From the NCBI RefSeq assembly GCF_035918395.1, contig NZ_CP142362.1, positions 5,032,829 to 5,096,828 of the forward strand: a stretch of 64,000 nt of DNA, in the 5' to 3' direction. This stretch comes from Mycolicibacterium sp. ND9-15. Lineage in GTDB: Bacteria > Actinomycetota > Actinomycetes > Mycobacteriales > Mycobacteriaceae. This document shows positions 16,378 to 25,331 of the stretch, piece after piece (the stretch's first letter is position 1; every line of letters starts with the position of its first letter). The position numbers were made by a program, and so were the translations under genes. The notes beneath the pieces are model-generated. The model was given only the letters and a program-made list of their open reading frames with translations, was not told where the DNA came from and did no database searches.

Positions 16378-17000
16378 CGCGACACCTTCGGCAACTTCCG
16401 CACCACCATGCCGACCTGGATCAGGTACAGCAGGCCGGACCACAGGTACATCGCCAGACCCCAGCTCAAGAAACCCCACCCGATGGCCAGCACCACCCGG
16501 CTCCACGTCGCGTCCCACTGCCCCAACAGGATCAGCGGCAGCCCGGACATCAACGCGAACGTGGCGGCCTTACCGATGTAGGTGACCGGTAGCGCGGTCA
16601 GGCCGCGGCTGCGCAGCAGCGGCAGCGTCGCGGCCAGCACGGCGTCGCGGCCGATCAAGGCCAGCACGATCCACCACGGCAGCGAGCCCTGCAGCGCCAG
16701 TGCGATCGGAATGGTGACCATGTAGATGCGGTCGACGGCGGGGTCGAGCAACTCCCCCAGCCGAGACGACTGGTTGTCGACCAGCCGCGCGATCTTGCCG
16801 TCGGCCCAGTCGGAGAACCCGCTGAACATCAGCACGGCCACCGCCCACCCGTTGGCGTGCGCCACGAGCAGCAGCCAGAGGAAGACCGGCACCAGCACCA
16901 GGCGTAACACGCTGAGCATGTTGGGCACCGTGAGCACCCGGTCGCGGGCCTGGCCCGCCTGCTCCGGCGGCGAAGGCACCCGGCCATGCGCCTCGGTCAT
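16374..17000 (-). CDS. pgsA2: CDP-alcohol phosphatidyltransferase PgsA2
   Basis: 208 aa, integral membrane. The complete CDP-alcohol phosphotransferase signature D-x2-DG-x2-AR-x8-G-x3-D-x3-D is present in DWADGKIARL followed by VDNQSSRLGELLDPAVD. About six helices. The family moves a phosphatidyl group from CDP-diacylglycerol onto an alcohol such as glycerol 3-phosphate or inositol phosphate; the exact acceptor of PgsA2 (Rv1822) is not certain. Followed by the DUF881 gene with an ATGA overlap and preceded by secA2 with a 9-bp gap, so all three are likely one transcript. Confidence 0.93.
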   Translation of the reverse strand: MTEAHGRVPSPPEQAGQARDRVLTVPNMLSVLRLVLVPVFLWLLLVAHANGWAVAVLMFSGFSDWADGKIARLVDNQSSRLGELLDPAVDRIYMVTIPIALALQGSLPWWIVLALIGRDAVLAATLPLLRSRGLTALPVTYIGKAATFALMSGLPLILLGQWDATWSRVVLAIGWGFLSWGLAMYLWSGLLYLIQVGMVVRKLPKVSR

Positions 17001-17009
17001 GGGCTAAAC

Positions 17010-19334
17010 CTAGCGGAACACACCCGGCAGGCTCAGCGCCGACAGCGAGTCGTCGGCCAGCGGGTTGTCGTGCACCATGTACGTCCACGTCGACGTCGGA
17101 CGGGCGAGCTTGGAGAGGTCGACCCCGGGCTCGTCCTCGATCGACGGCGCGGTCTCGAACGTCTGCTGCGCGGCCTCGATCGCATCGGCGGCCAGCGAGG
17201 CGAACGCGTCGACGGCCATCCGGTGGAACTCGTCGATCGGCGTCTGGTTGCCCAGCGCCCGCAGGTGGATGCTCTCGCGGATATCGGCCAGATACGCCAG
17301 ATGGTCGGCCCAGCCGCGATCGAGGTGGTAGAGCATGATCAGCCGACAGATCCGCTCCAGTTTCTCCTCGCCGAGCTGCTCGACGACCTCTTCGTAGCGT
17401 TTCGGAGACAGCTCGGCGAGCTCCTCGCGCGCGGTCGGCGTGCGTAACAAGGTGTTTCGGCGTTCGACGATGATCGCGCGCTGCTGGGCGATCAGCTGGT
17501 TGTAGCGCCAGTTGTTGGCGTGAATGTCGAGCATCCGGCCTTCGGCGATGCGCTGCGCGTGATCGAGCAGGCTGGCCGCCTTGTGGCCGACGACGCGTCC
17601 GTCCTCGTCGGTCTCCATCGGCAGCTTGCCGGCGTCGAGATGCGCGACGACCACGTCGTCTTCCCAGCTCGAGAAGAACACCGACGAGCCGGGGTCGCCC
17701 TGGCGCCCCGCGCGACCGCGCAGTTGGTTGTCCAGGCGCTCGGTGTGGTGGCGGCCGGTGCCGATGACGTGCAGGCCGCCGAGTTCGGCGACCTGATCAT
17801 GATCGGCCTCGTCAGAGCCGCCGAGGCGGATATCGGTACCCCGGCCGGCCATCTGGGTGGATACCGTGACGCTGCCCAGCTTGCCGGCCTCGGCGATCAC
17901 CGCGGCCTCTTCGGCGTCGTTCTTGGCGTTGAGCACCACCGCCGGGACACCCGCCTTGACGAGTTTTTCGTGTAGCTCTTCGGATTCGGCCACGTCGCGC
18001 GTGCCGACCAGCACCGGCTGCCGCGTCTGGTGAATCTCCTTGACGTGTTCGACGATCGCGTCGTTCTTGGCCGCCGCGGTGGCATACACGCGGTCGGTCT
18101 CGTCCTGGCGGATGTTCGGCTTGTTGGGTTCGATCGGCGATACGCCCAGCTTGTAGAACTGACGCAGCTGCTCGCCGGCCGCCAGCGCGGTGCCGGTCAT
18201 GCCGCACACCGTCTGATAGCGATTGATCAGCGCCTGCACCGTGATGGTGTCGAGCACCTCGCCGGTTTCGGTGGTCTCGATGCCCTCCTTGGCCTCGACG
18301 GCGGCCTGCAGCCCGTCGGGCCAGCGCTGCAGTTGGGCGATGCGGCCGCGGGAGGCGTTGATCAGGTGTACGGCGTCGTCGCGGACGATGTAGTGCACGT
18401 CGCGCTGCAGCAGCACGTGTGCGTGCAGCGCCACGTTGATCTCGGTCAGCGTGCTCGCGACGTGCTCCTCGGAGTACAGGTCGATGCCGCCGAGCTTGGC
18501 CTCCATCTTCTGTGCACCGACTTCGGTTAGGTGCACGTTGCGGCTGTCGGTGTCGGTGTCGTAGTCGACGCCGGGGGTCAGCTCGCCGACCAGCCGGATG
18601 ATCTCGACCTTCGGGGTCTCGCGGTGCGTGGTGCCCGCCAGCACCAGCGGCACCAGCGCTTCGTCGACGAGCACCGAGTCGGCCTCGTCGATCAGCGCCA
18701 CGTCCGGGTTCGGCGACACGAGGTCGGCGACGTCGGTGACCAACTGGTCCCGCAGCACGTCGAACCCCACCTCGTTCACCGAGGCGTAGGTGACGTTGCA
18801 TTTGTAGGCGGCGCGGCGCTCCTCGGCCGTCGAACTCTCGGTGATCCAGCCGACGGTCAGGCCGAGCGCCTCCAGCAGCGGGCCCATCCACTCGGCGTCG
18901 CGGCGCGCCAGGTAGTCGTTGATCGTGATGACGTGAACGCGCCGCCCGCCCAGCGCGTACCCGGCCGCAGCAATCGCACCGGACAGCGTCTTGCCTTCAC
19001 CGGTGGCCATCTCGACGACGTCGCCGGCGAGCATCCGCAATGCGCCGAGAAGCTGGACCTCAAAGGGGCGCAACGTGGTTGTGCGCTCGGCGGCCTCTTT
19101 GGCGATGGCCAGGAACTGCGGGATGTCGGGGGACTCGGAGAGGTCGTCGAGGTTCAGCAGTTGGGCGGCCTTGAGCAGTTGTTCGTCGTCGAGGCCCGCG
19201 GCTTTCTCGTCGAACTCCGCCGAGGCGCGCACCTGCGCCATCGACTGCGCCTGGTCCCGGTCGGTGCTGGCACCGAGCAACCGCCAGAACTTACTGCTGA
19301 CACGACCTGAAGTGCGGGTCTTCGTCTTCGCCAC
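17010..19334 (-). CDS. secA2: Accessory preprotein translocase ATPase SecA2
   Basis: 774 aa, close to M. tuberculosis SecA2. Drives export of a subset of proteins, many without classical signal peptides, through the SecYEG channel. Walker A is ATGEGKT (K115), DEAD-like box IDEADSV, second helicase half TQMAGRGTDIRLGG and LDNQLRGRAGRQGDPGSS. It is shorter than housekeeping SecA1 and lacks the C-terminal zinc-binding tail, as expected. The GTG at 19334 gives VAKTKTRTSGRVSSKFWRLL; the open frame further upstream covers a repeat-rich intergenic region and is not coding. Upstream lies 619 bp with a hairpin and a tandem repeat. Confidence 0.96.
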   Translation of the reverse strand: MAKTKTRTSGRVSSKFWRLLGASTDRDQAQSMAQVRASAEFDEKAAGLDDEQLLKAAQLLNLDDLSESPDIPQFLAIAKEAAERTTTLRPFEVQLLGALRMLAGDVVEMATGEGKTLSGAIAAAGYALGGRRVHVITINDYLARRDAEWMGPLLEALGLTVGWITESSTAEERRAAYKCNVTYASVNEVGFDVLRDQLVTDVADLVSPNPDVALIDEADSVLVDEALVPLVLAGTTHRETPKVEIIRLVGELTPGVDYDTDTDSRNVHLTEVGAQKMEAKLGGIDLYSEEHVASTLTEINVALHAHVLLQRDVHYIVRDDAVHLINASRGRIAQLQRWPDGLQAAVEAKEGIETTETGEVLDTITVQALINRYQTVCGMTGTALAAGEQLRQFYKLGVSPIEPNKPNIRQDETDRVYATAAAKNDAIVEHVKEIHQTRQPVLVGTRDVAESEELHEKLVKAGVPAVVLNAKNDAEEAAVIAEAGKLGSVTVSTQMAGRGTDIRLGGSDEADHDQVAELGGLHVIGTGRHHTERLDNQLRGRAGRQGDPGSSVFFSSWEDDVVVAHLDAGKLPMETDEDGRVVGHKAASLLDHAQRIAEGRMLDIHANNWRYNQLIAQQRAIIVERRNTLLRTPTAREELAELSPKRYEEVVEQLGEEKLERICRLIMLYHLDRGWADHLAYLADIRESIHLRALGNQTPIDEFHRMAVDAFASLAADAIEAAQQTFETAPSIEDEPGVDLSKLARPTSTWTYMVHDNPLADDSLSALSLPGVFR

Positions 19335-19372
19335 ACCGCTACGGTACGCGTCCCCTCTGGTCCCCTTTTTCC

Positions 19373-19433
19373 GCGAGCGTGCGTGTCGGCTCCGCGACAC
19401 GCCGCTATTCGGCAGCAGTCCGCGCACGTTCGC
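19373..19433. repeat. 61-nt intergenic inverted-repeat element (copy B)
   Basis: Outer arms GCGAGCGTGCG (19373-19383) and CGCACGTTCGC (19423-19433) pair over 11 bp with one G-T wobble; an inner stem TGTCG/CGACA (19384-19388 with 19395-19399) forms a second hairpin. Its first 34 nt share about 27 positions with the element at 40947-41007, including GACACGCCGCT, and both are exactly 61 nt. It lies about 40 nt upstream of the secA2 start, inside the probable leader. Confidence 0.6.
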
Positions 19434-19867
19434 GCTCGGGTGAGTGTGCGTAAGTCGACGTGCAGGGCGTCGGATCGGCCAGGTTCGTGAACAGCATGAC
19501 GTCGCCCCGGTCCAGCGCGGCTCGCACAGCAGCGGCGGGCCGTTACCGTTCACGCGGTGGTCCCGCGGGTGCGAAGACCGGCCCGATGCACGACACCCGG
19601 GGATGCCGTTGCACGCCAACGGGTACGGCGGGGTCTGCGGCGCTACCCCGACGATGCCCGAGTCCTGCCCAAGCGACAGCAGCAACGCGTCGCCCGGGAA
19701 CTCGGTCTTCGGCGTTCTAGACCGGTCCGGCGACGCCTCGAGCTCCTCGGCAGACCCTCCAGGCTCGTGTCGATGTCGAACGCGCCGACAGGTTTCGTCG
19801 CGGTCGCCCGACGGCGAAGGTGCGCAATATGGTGAATTTGCGCGGGGTGTCGTGCGCAAGCACGCAC

Positions 19868-19951
19868 GCTCGCGCAAGAGGGCTCGCGCAAGAGGGCTCG
19901 CGCAAGAGGGCTCGCGCAAGAGGGCTCGCGCAAGAGGGCTCGCGCAAGAGG
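19868..19951. repeat. 14-bp tandem repeat, six copies
   Basis: The unit GCTCGCGCAAGAGG is repeated six times without a mismatch at 19868, 19882, 19896, 19910, 19924 and 19938. Flanks carry decayed pieces of the unit (GCGCAAGCACGCACGCT on the left, TCTTACGCAAGG on the right). The array begins right after the ilvG stop. The 14-bp period is not a multiple of three, so any reading frame through it is shifted from copy to copy; it is a noncoding minisatellite of the VNTR type and probably varies in copy number between strains. Confidence 0.93.
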
Positions 19952-19953
19952 TC

Positions 19954-21606
19954 TTACGCAAGGTTGCTGCGGCGCGGATAGGCCACCGTCGGATCGGTCA
20001 GCACGTTGACCACCGCGGGCAGCCCCGCCGAGAAGGCGCGCTCCAGCGCGGGCCGCAACTCGGCGGGCGTCGACACCAACTCGCCGTGCCCGCCCAGAGC
20101 CGTCACCACCTTGTCGTAGCGGGTGCCCGGCCGCAGTTCGGCCACCACGGAATAGCCGTAGATCGCCTCCATCGGATGTTTCTCCAGCGCCCAGATGCCG
20201 TTGTTGCCGATCACCGACACCACCTGAATCCCGTGTCGCACCAAGGTATCCCACTCCATACCGGAGAACCCGAATGCGCCGTCGCCCTGCAGCAGCACGA
20301 CCTGCCGGTCCGGCCGGGCCAGCTTGGCCGCCAGGGCGTAACCGGGACCTGAACCCAGGCAGCCGAACGGGCCGCTGTCGAGCCAGGCGCCCGGCACGTA
20401 GCTGTCGATGACGCGGCCGGCGTAGGAGCCGAAGTCGCCGGCGTCGATCACCACGATCGCATCGCGGTCGAGCAGCGTGCTGAGCTCGGCGTACACCCGC
20501 ATCGGGTGCAGCGGCGTACGGTCGTCGCGCAGTTCATCGGCCTCCGCGGTGCGCGCCGCGGTCTCCACGGCCCGCAACTCGGCGATCCAGGCTTCATGGT
20601 CGGGTGCGCCGGCCGTCGCCAGGGCGGACAAGGTGGCGGTGATATCGCCGTACAAACCGGCCGCGACCGGTCGCGGATGCGGTCGCTCGGGTGCCACGCG
20701 ATCGACGGCGATCAGCGCGGTCTCGGCTCCGAACACCGCTCCGAATCCGAGCCGGAAGTCCATCGGCACACCGATCACCAGCGCAACGTCTGCCTGCTTC
20801 AACGCCTTCGACCGGGCACGCGAGAACGCGAGCTGATGATCGGCGGGCACGGCGCCGCGGGCCATCCCGTTCATCAGAACCGGGATGCGCAGCGACTCCG
20901 CCAGGCTCAGCAGCGCGGTCTCGGCGTGACCCCACCAGACGTTGGTTCCCGCCATGATGACCGGCCGCCGCGCCCTTGTCAGCACTCGCATCGCGGCGTC
21001 CACCGCTTCGCCCTCGGCGGGCACAACGGTGGCAGGCTGGCTCAGCGCTCCCGGCGCAGCGGTGTCGATGGCCTCACCGAACACGTGGTCCATCGGGAAG
21101 TCCACGAAGGAGACCCCCGACGACGTTCCGGCCGCCCCGACCGCGGCCAGCAGCGCGTCGTCGATCACCTTCCCGACGGCGTCCGGTGTCTCGGCTGTGG
21201 CGGCGAACCGGGTCAGCGGCGCGACGAACGGAATGTGGTCTATTTCCTGCAGGCTGCCCTGCCCCCACCGCAACGCCGGCGCCCGGCCGCCCAGGATCAC
21301 CAGCGGCGACTGGTTCTGCTGCGCGGCGGCCATGGCGCTCATGCCGTTGGTCACGCCCGGCCCGGCCGTCAACGCCGCCACACCCGGGATCCGAGTCACC
21401 TTCGACCAACCCTCGGCCGCGAATGCGGCGGTCTGCTCGTGGCGGGTGTCGATCAACCGGATGTCCTCCGCCCGGCAGCCGTCGTAGATGGAGAACAGGT
21501 GGCCACCGGACAGTGTGAAGATCGTGTCGATCCCGCTGGCTCGTAGCCGCCGGGCGATGAGGTGTCCCGCATTCACCGCGGCTGGGACCGGGGCGTCGGT
21601 GCTCAT
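19954..21606 (-). CDS. ilvG: Thiamine-diphosphate-dependent acetolactate synthase-like protein
   Basis: 550 aa. Three-domain ThDP enzyme: N-terminal pyrimidine domain with the catalytic glutamate in RHEQTAAFAAEGWSK, central domain, and C-terminal ThDP domain with the motif GDG...NN (GDGAFGFSGMEWDTLVRH then VSVIGNNGIW). Matches M. tuberculosis IlvG (Rv1820), which is also next to secA2. Whether it makes acetolactate is not certain; related proteins include oxalyl-CoA decarboxylases and other ThDP lyases, and no regulatory subunit gene is adjacent. ATG start at 21606. The stop directly abuts the six-copy 14-bp repeat. Confidence 0.88.
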   Translation of the reverse strand: MSTDAPVPAAVNAGHLIARRLRASGIDTIFTLSGGHLFSIYDGCRAEDIRLIDTRHEQTAAFAAEGWSKVTRIPGVAALTAGPGVTNGMSAMAAAQQNQSPLVILGGRAPALRWGQGSLQEIDHIPFVAPLTRFAATAETPDAVGKVIDDALLAAVGAAGTSSGVSFVDFPMDHVFGEAIDTAAPGALSQPATVVPAEGEAVDAAMRVLTRARRPVIMAGTNVWWGHAETALLSLAESLRIPVLMNGMARGAVPADHQLAFSRARSKALKQADVALVIGVPMDFRLGFGAVFGAETALIAVDRVAPERPHPRPVAAGLYGDITATLSALATAGAPDHEAWIAELRAVETAARTAEADELRDDRTPLHPMRVYAELSTLLDRDAIVVIDAGDFGSYAGRVIDSYVPGAWLDSGPFGCLGSGPGYALAAKLARPDRQVVLLQGDGAFGFSGMEWDTLVRHGIQVVSVIGNNGIWALEKHPMEAIYGYSVVAELRPGTRYDKVVTALGGHGELVSTPAELRPALERAFSAGLPAVVNVLTDPTVAYPRRSNLA

Positions 21607-21915
21607 GGTGGCAGCTTAATCAGACGTGCCGGAACGCTCGGGCTGGTCACCGCCGGTGGAGCCGCCGCAATACGCGAAAGGCTCTGACGCTCAAGCCCGC
21701 CGAGGAGCTTGTGCTGCGACGCATCTTCGAAGGGTCGACACCGACGCCCCCTGCGTTGCGTCGACATCTACACCAGGGGCGCGATCCGGCGACGGCCACA
21801 GCCCTTACGCAGAAATCGGCGAGCGATGCGGGGGCGCGTGCGCTGATTCGCGAGCTGAGCCCTTTGAAGGGCCGCGAAAAGGTTGTCGCGGTACCTTGCC
21901 GGAGTGGATGAGGGA
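21607..21915. other. Divergent intergenic region between ilvG and the BacA-like gene
   Basis: About 309 bp that must hold the promoters for both divergent genes. I see no coding potential and no clear -10/-35 pair. One short palindrome, GCCCTT-TG-AAGGGC at 21859-21872, lies about 45 bp before the BacA-like start and could be an operator or a weak hairpin. Confidence 0.4.
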
Positions 21916-23832
21916 ATGTTCGCCCCGACGCTGGACTGGGGCAACGAACTGTGGACGTCGCTGATCTGGATTGCCAGAGGCTGGGCGATCGCGGCGGTGT
22001 GCACGCTGGTCATCTTGGTGCTCATCGCCAGGTTCACGACCTGGGGACGCCAGTTCTGGCGGATCACCAGCGACTATTTCAAGGGCGCGGAAAGCCTCAA
22101 GGTCTGGGTGTGGCTGGGGGCGCTGCTGCTGTCGGTGGTCGTGGGAGTTCGCCTGACCGTGCTCTTCACCTATCAGGGCAGCGACATGATGACCAGCTTC
22201 CAGGTCATCGCGTCCGGCCTGGGGACCGGTGACGATGCCATCAGGGAGTCCGGCCAGGACGGGTTCTGGCTGTCGATGAGGGTCTTCACGTTGCTGGCCA
22301 CCCTGTACGTGGCGCGGATCATGCTCGACCTGTTCATGACGCAGAGGTTCATGCTGGCCTGGCGGGTCTGGCTCACCGACCGGCTCACCGGTGACTGGCT
22401 CAACGGCAAGGCGTACTACCGCAGTCGGTTCATCGACGACACGATCGACAACCCAGACCAGCGGATCCAGCAGGACGTCGACATCTTCACCGCCGGCGTC
22501 GGCCCGCTGCCGAACACGCCGAACAACACCTCGACTGCCACACTTCTCTTCGGTGCCGTCAACGCGATCGCCTCGATGATCTCGTTCACCGCGATCCTGT
22601 GGACTCTGTCGGGACCGGTGACGCTGCCCTTCATCGGCTACGAGCTGCCCAAGGCGATGTTCTGGATCGGCATCGTCTACATCCTGTTCGCCACCGTGGT
22701 CGCGTTCTGGATCGGCAGGCCCATCATCACGTTGGCGTTTGACAACGAGAAGTTCAACGCCGTCTTCCGGTATGCGCTGGTGCGACTGCGCGACGCCGCC
22801 GAGGCGGTGGCCTTCTACCGCGGTGAGCTCGCCGAAAGGACGGGTTTGCGAACGAGATTCAGGCCGATCGTCGAGAACTACAAGAAGTACGTGAACCGGA
22901 TGGCCGGCTTCCTCGGCTGGAACCTCTCGATCTCGCAAGCTCAGGAGCTCATCCCGTACATCGTGCAGTTCTCGCGGTTCTCCAACGGTGAGATCACGCT
23001 CGGCCAGCTGTCGCAGACGGCGAGCGCGTTCCGCGAGATTCTCACCGGGCTGTCGTTCTTCCGCAATGCTTACGACAACTTCGCCGGCTACCGCGCCGCG
23101 ATCATCCGTCTCCACGGGCTTGTCGTCGCAAACGAGGAGGGCCGGGCATTGCCGGAACTCCAACGGATGGGCAATACCGATGGCACCGTCACGGTCGACG
23201 ACGTGGAGGTGCGCACGCCCGACGGCAAGCGGCTGCTGAACTCCCTGGACCTGCGCCTGGAGTCCGGCGACACGCTGATCGTCACCGGGTCGTCCGGGAG
23301 CGGCAAGACCACGCTGCTGCGCAGCCTGGCCCAGCTGTGGCCCTACGCGACGGGATCGCTGTCTTGCCCCGACGGGGATAACGCAACGATGTTCCTGTCC
23401 CAGCTGCCCTATGTCCCGCTCGGCGACCTGCGCGCGGTCGTCTCCTACCCCAACGAGCTCGGGTCCATCGACGACGAGAAGCTCAATGACATGCTGCGCA
23501 GAGTGGCGCTGCCGCATCTCGTCGACCGCCTCGACGAGGTCGACGACTGGGCCAAGGTGCTCTCCCCCGGCGAACAGCAACGCGTCGCGTTCGCGCGGAT
23601 CCTGCTGACCAAACCCAAGGCGGTGTTCCTCGACGAGTCGACGTCCGCGCTCGACGAGGGTCTGGAGTTCATGCTCTACCAGTTGGTGCGCACCGAGTTG
23701 CCGGACACCATCCTGGTCAGCGTGAGCCACCGCAGCACCGTCGAGCAGCACCACACCCGTGAGCTCGAGTTGCTCGGCGACGGCGAGTGGCGGTTGGGCC
23801 GTGTCGAGGGCGACGAGCCGGCACGCGTCTAA
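21916..23832 (+). CDS. bacA: SbmA/BacA-family ABC transporter (Rv1819c-like), fused permease and ATPase
   Basis: 638 aa. N-terminal half is a six-helix SbmA/BacA membrane domain (for example ARGWAIAAVCTLVILVLIAR, VWVWLGALLLSVVVGV) containing the conserved DNPDQRIQQDVDIFTAG; the C-terminal half is an ABC ATPase with Walker A TGSSGSGKTTLLRSLA, signature LSPGEQQRVAFARILL and Walker B KAVFLDESTSALDEG. The M. tuberculosis homologue imports cobalamin and hydrophilic peptides such as bleomycin. The ATG at 21916 has GGAG 11 nt upstream; a GTG at 21904 is a possible start but has no ribosome-binding site. Tail-to-tail 4-bp overlap with the next gene. Confidence 0.93.
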   Translation: MFAPTLDWGNELWTSLIWIARGWAIAAVCTLVILVLIARFTTWGRQFWRITSDYFKGAESLKVWVWLGALLLSVVVGVRLTVLFTYQGSDMMTSFQVIASGLGTGDDAIRESGQDGFWLSMRVFTLLATLYVARIMLDLFMTQRFMLAWRVWLTDRLTGDWLNGKAYYRSRFIDDTIDNPDQRIQQDVDIFTAGVGPLPNTPNNTSTATLLFGAVNAIASMISFTAILWTLSGPVTLPFIGYELPKAMFWIGIVYILFATVVAFWIGRPIITLAFDNEKFNAVFRYALVRLRDAAEAVAFYRGELAERTGLRTRFRPIVENYKKYVNRMAGFLGWNLSISQAQELIPYIVQFSRFSNGEITLGQLSQTASAFREILTGLSFFRNAYDNFAGYRAAIIRLHGLVVANEEGRALPELQRMGNTDGTVTVDDVEVRTPDGKRLLNSLDLRLESGDTLIVTGSSGSGKTTLLRSLAQLWPYATGSLSCPDGDNATMFLSQLPYVPLGDLRAVVSYPNELGSIDDEKLNDMLRRVALPHLVDRLDEVDDWAKVLSPGEQQRVAFARILLTKPKAVFLDESTSALDEGLEFMLYQLVRTELPDTILVSVSHRSTVEQHHTRELELLGDGEWRLGRVEGDEPARV

Positions 23833-25331
23833 CGCGCTGCGGCGTGTGCGCCTGGGCGCCTGGCTGCGTGTCTCCCCGCCCGCCGCCCGAAGAACGACCC
23901 TTCGCCGAGTTGGGTTCCGCTGGCGTAGCCCTTGCCGTCCTGAGCGATGTTCGACGCGCACGCGCCGGCCGCGTACAGGCCGGGGACGACGGAACCGTCC
24001 TCCCGCAACACCTCGCCGTCGATCGACACCGCCAGCCCGCCCATGGTGAAACCGGAGTACATCGCCCGGCCCAGAGACAAATCAAACGCCGCGAACGGAC
24101 CGGTCTCCTGGGCGGCGACGTATTCGGGCTGTTTGTGAAAGTCCGGATCCTCACCACGGGCGGCGAACTCGTTGTAGCGGTTGAGCGTGGCGACCAGGTT
24201 GCCCTGCGGAATGCCAAGCGCCACTTCCATTTCCTCGACGGTCTCCCATCCGTCGATGAACTTGATCAACGGCATCTCGGGCATCTCCATGTGCGCCTCG
24301 TCCACCACCAGATAGGCCGTCTGCTCCGGCTGCTCGAGCACGAAAGCCGATGTGCGCGAATGGTATGAGTCTTCGGCGACGAACCGCTTGCCGTCCTTGT
24401 TGACGATCACCCCGGTCAGCAGGATCTCCGGCGGATACGCGGCGGCGGTGATGAACAACTGGTCCATGTTCCTGGCGACTCCGCCCGCGGAGATACCCAT
24501 GCGGATGCCCAGCCCGTCGTCATTCGGGTTGCCCAGGATGTAGGGCTCCACTTCGCCGTGGTGCTTCGTACGCCTCCTGTGGCCAAGGGCCGGGGTGAAC
24601 TCGGCGACCATGTCGGGATTCATCGCGAAACCGCCCGCGGCGATGATCACCGCCTTGGCCTTGATCGCGCCCGTCTCGCCGAAGCGCTTCCAGCGCACGC
24701 CGACCACCGACCCGTCCTCGACGACCAGGTTGGTCACCCCGGTCTCATAGCGGATCGCCACACCCAGTTCCGTCGCGCGCTTCACCAGCAGGTCGATGAC
24801 CATCGCGGCGCCGCCGAGTTCGCCCGGCACAGGGACCGAATGCCCGCGGGGGGCCGGCTTGGCTTGTTCGCAGAACGGCCACACCTTCTCGTTGCCGGTA
24901 TACGACAGGCCCTCGGTGCCCGGCGGCACGACGACTTTGCCCGGGTAGTAGCTGCGCTCGAACTGAAAGCCCAAGCCCTCCAACCAGTTGAAGTGCTCGA
25001 CGCTGCCCTCGCAGTAGGCGCGGATCTTGTCGTGTTCGGGTTCATGCGACACCGCGACCAGGTAGGAGTACATCTCCTCGGCGCTGTCGTCGTGACCGGT
25101 GGCCTGCTGCACCGCGGTGCCGCCGCCCAGATAGAAATGCCCGCCGGCCATCGAGGTCGTCCCGCCCGCGTCGGCCGCCTTCTCCAGCACCAACACCCGC
25201 GCCCCGGCGGCGGCGGCGCTGACAGCCGCGCATCCCCCGGCGATGCCGAAGCCGATCACCAGGACGTCGACCTCGTCGGACCATGACGAGACAGCCGCGG
25301 CGCTGATGGTGTCGGGAACGTCCGTGCTCAC
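23829..25331 (-). CDS. FAD-dependent oxidoreductase of the fumarate reductase/ketosteroid dehydrogenase type (Rv1817-like)
   Basis: 500 aa. N-terminal dinucleotide-binding site DVLVIGFGIAGGCAAVSAAA (about 22-41) and EKAADAGGTTSMAGG, typical of the family that includes 3-ketosteroid delta-1-dehydrogenase and soluble fumarate reductases; C-terminal FAD site GLYAAGACASNIAQDGKGYA with SGTQLGEGSFFGRRAG. The final ten residues are Arg/Ala/His-rich and probably not structured. Its GTG start overlaps the stop of the VOC gene (GTGA), so the two are translationally coupled. The substrate is unknown. Confidence 0.88.
   Translation of the reverse strand: MSTDVPDTISAAAVSSWSDEVDVLVIGFGIAGGCAAVSAAAAGARVLVLEKAADAGGTTSMAGGHFYLGGGTAVQQATGHDDSAEEMYSYLVAVSHEPEHDKIRAYCEGSVEHFNWLEGLGFQFERSYYPGKVVVPPGTEGLSYTGNEKVWPFCEQAKPAPRGHSVPVPGELGGAAMVIDLLVKRATELGVAIRYETGVTNLVVEDGSVVGVRWKRFGETGAIKAKAVIIAAGGFAMNPDMVAEFTPALGHRRRTKHHGEVEPYILGNPNDDGLGIRMGISAGGVARNMDQLFITAAAYPPEILLTGVIVNKDGKRFVAEDSYHSRTSAFVLEQPEQTAYLVVDEAHMEMPEMPLIKFIDGWETVEEMEVALGIPQGNLVATLNRYNEFAARGEDPDFHKQPEYVAAQETGPFAAFDLSLGRAMYSGFTMGGLAVSIDGEVLREDGSVVPGLYAAGACASNIAQDGKGYASGTQLGEGSFFGRRAGRHAARRPGAHAAAR

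Larger units (their letters stand above)
19335..19953. other. 619-bp intergenic region upstream of secA2
   Basis: No convincing gene. Long open frames on both strands lack start signals and contain low-complexity Arg/Ala/Ser peptides with no family I recognise. The region holds the 61-nt hairpin at 19373-19433 close to secA2 and the 14-bp tandem repeat at 19868-19951 next to the ilvG stop. The part in between (about 19440-19860) shows nothing I can name; it could be a decayed gene. Confidence 0.6.

Noticed and set aside
19868..19951. CRISPR-like array
   Set aside because: Units are contiguous with no spacers, and no cas gene is present.
19335..19961. Extension of secA2 upstream to give 983 codons, and a 302-codon plus-strand frame in the same region
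   Set aside because: Both run through a 14-bp tandem repeat and hairpin, give low-complexity peptides, and lack ribosome-binding sites.
21859..21872. GCCCTT-TG-AAGGGC as a terminator
   Set aside because: Only 6 bp with a 2-nt loop and located upstream of a gene; kept only as a comment on the intergenic region.
21805..23961. 718-codon antisense frame opposite the BacA-like gene
   Set aside because: His/Arg/Gln-rich shadow; the ABC motifs are on the plus strand.
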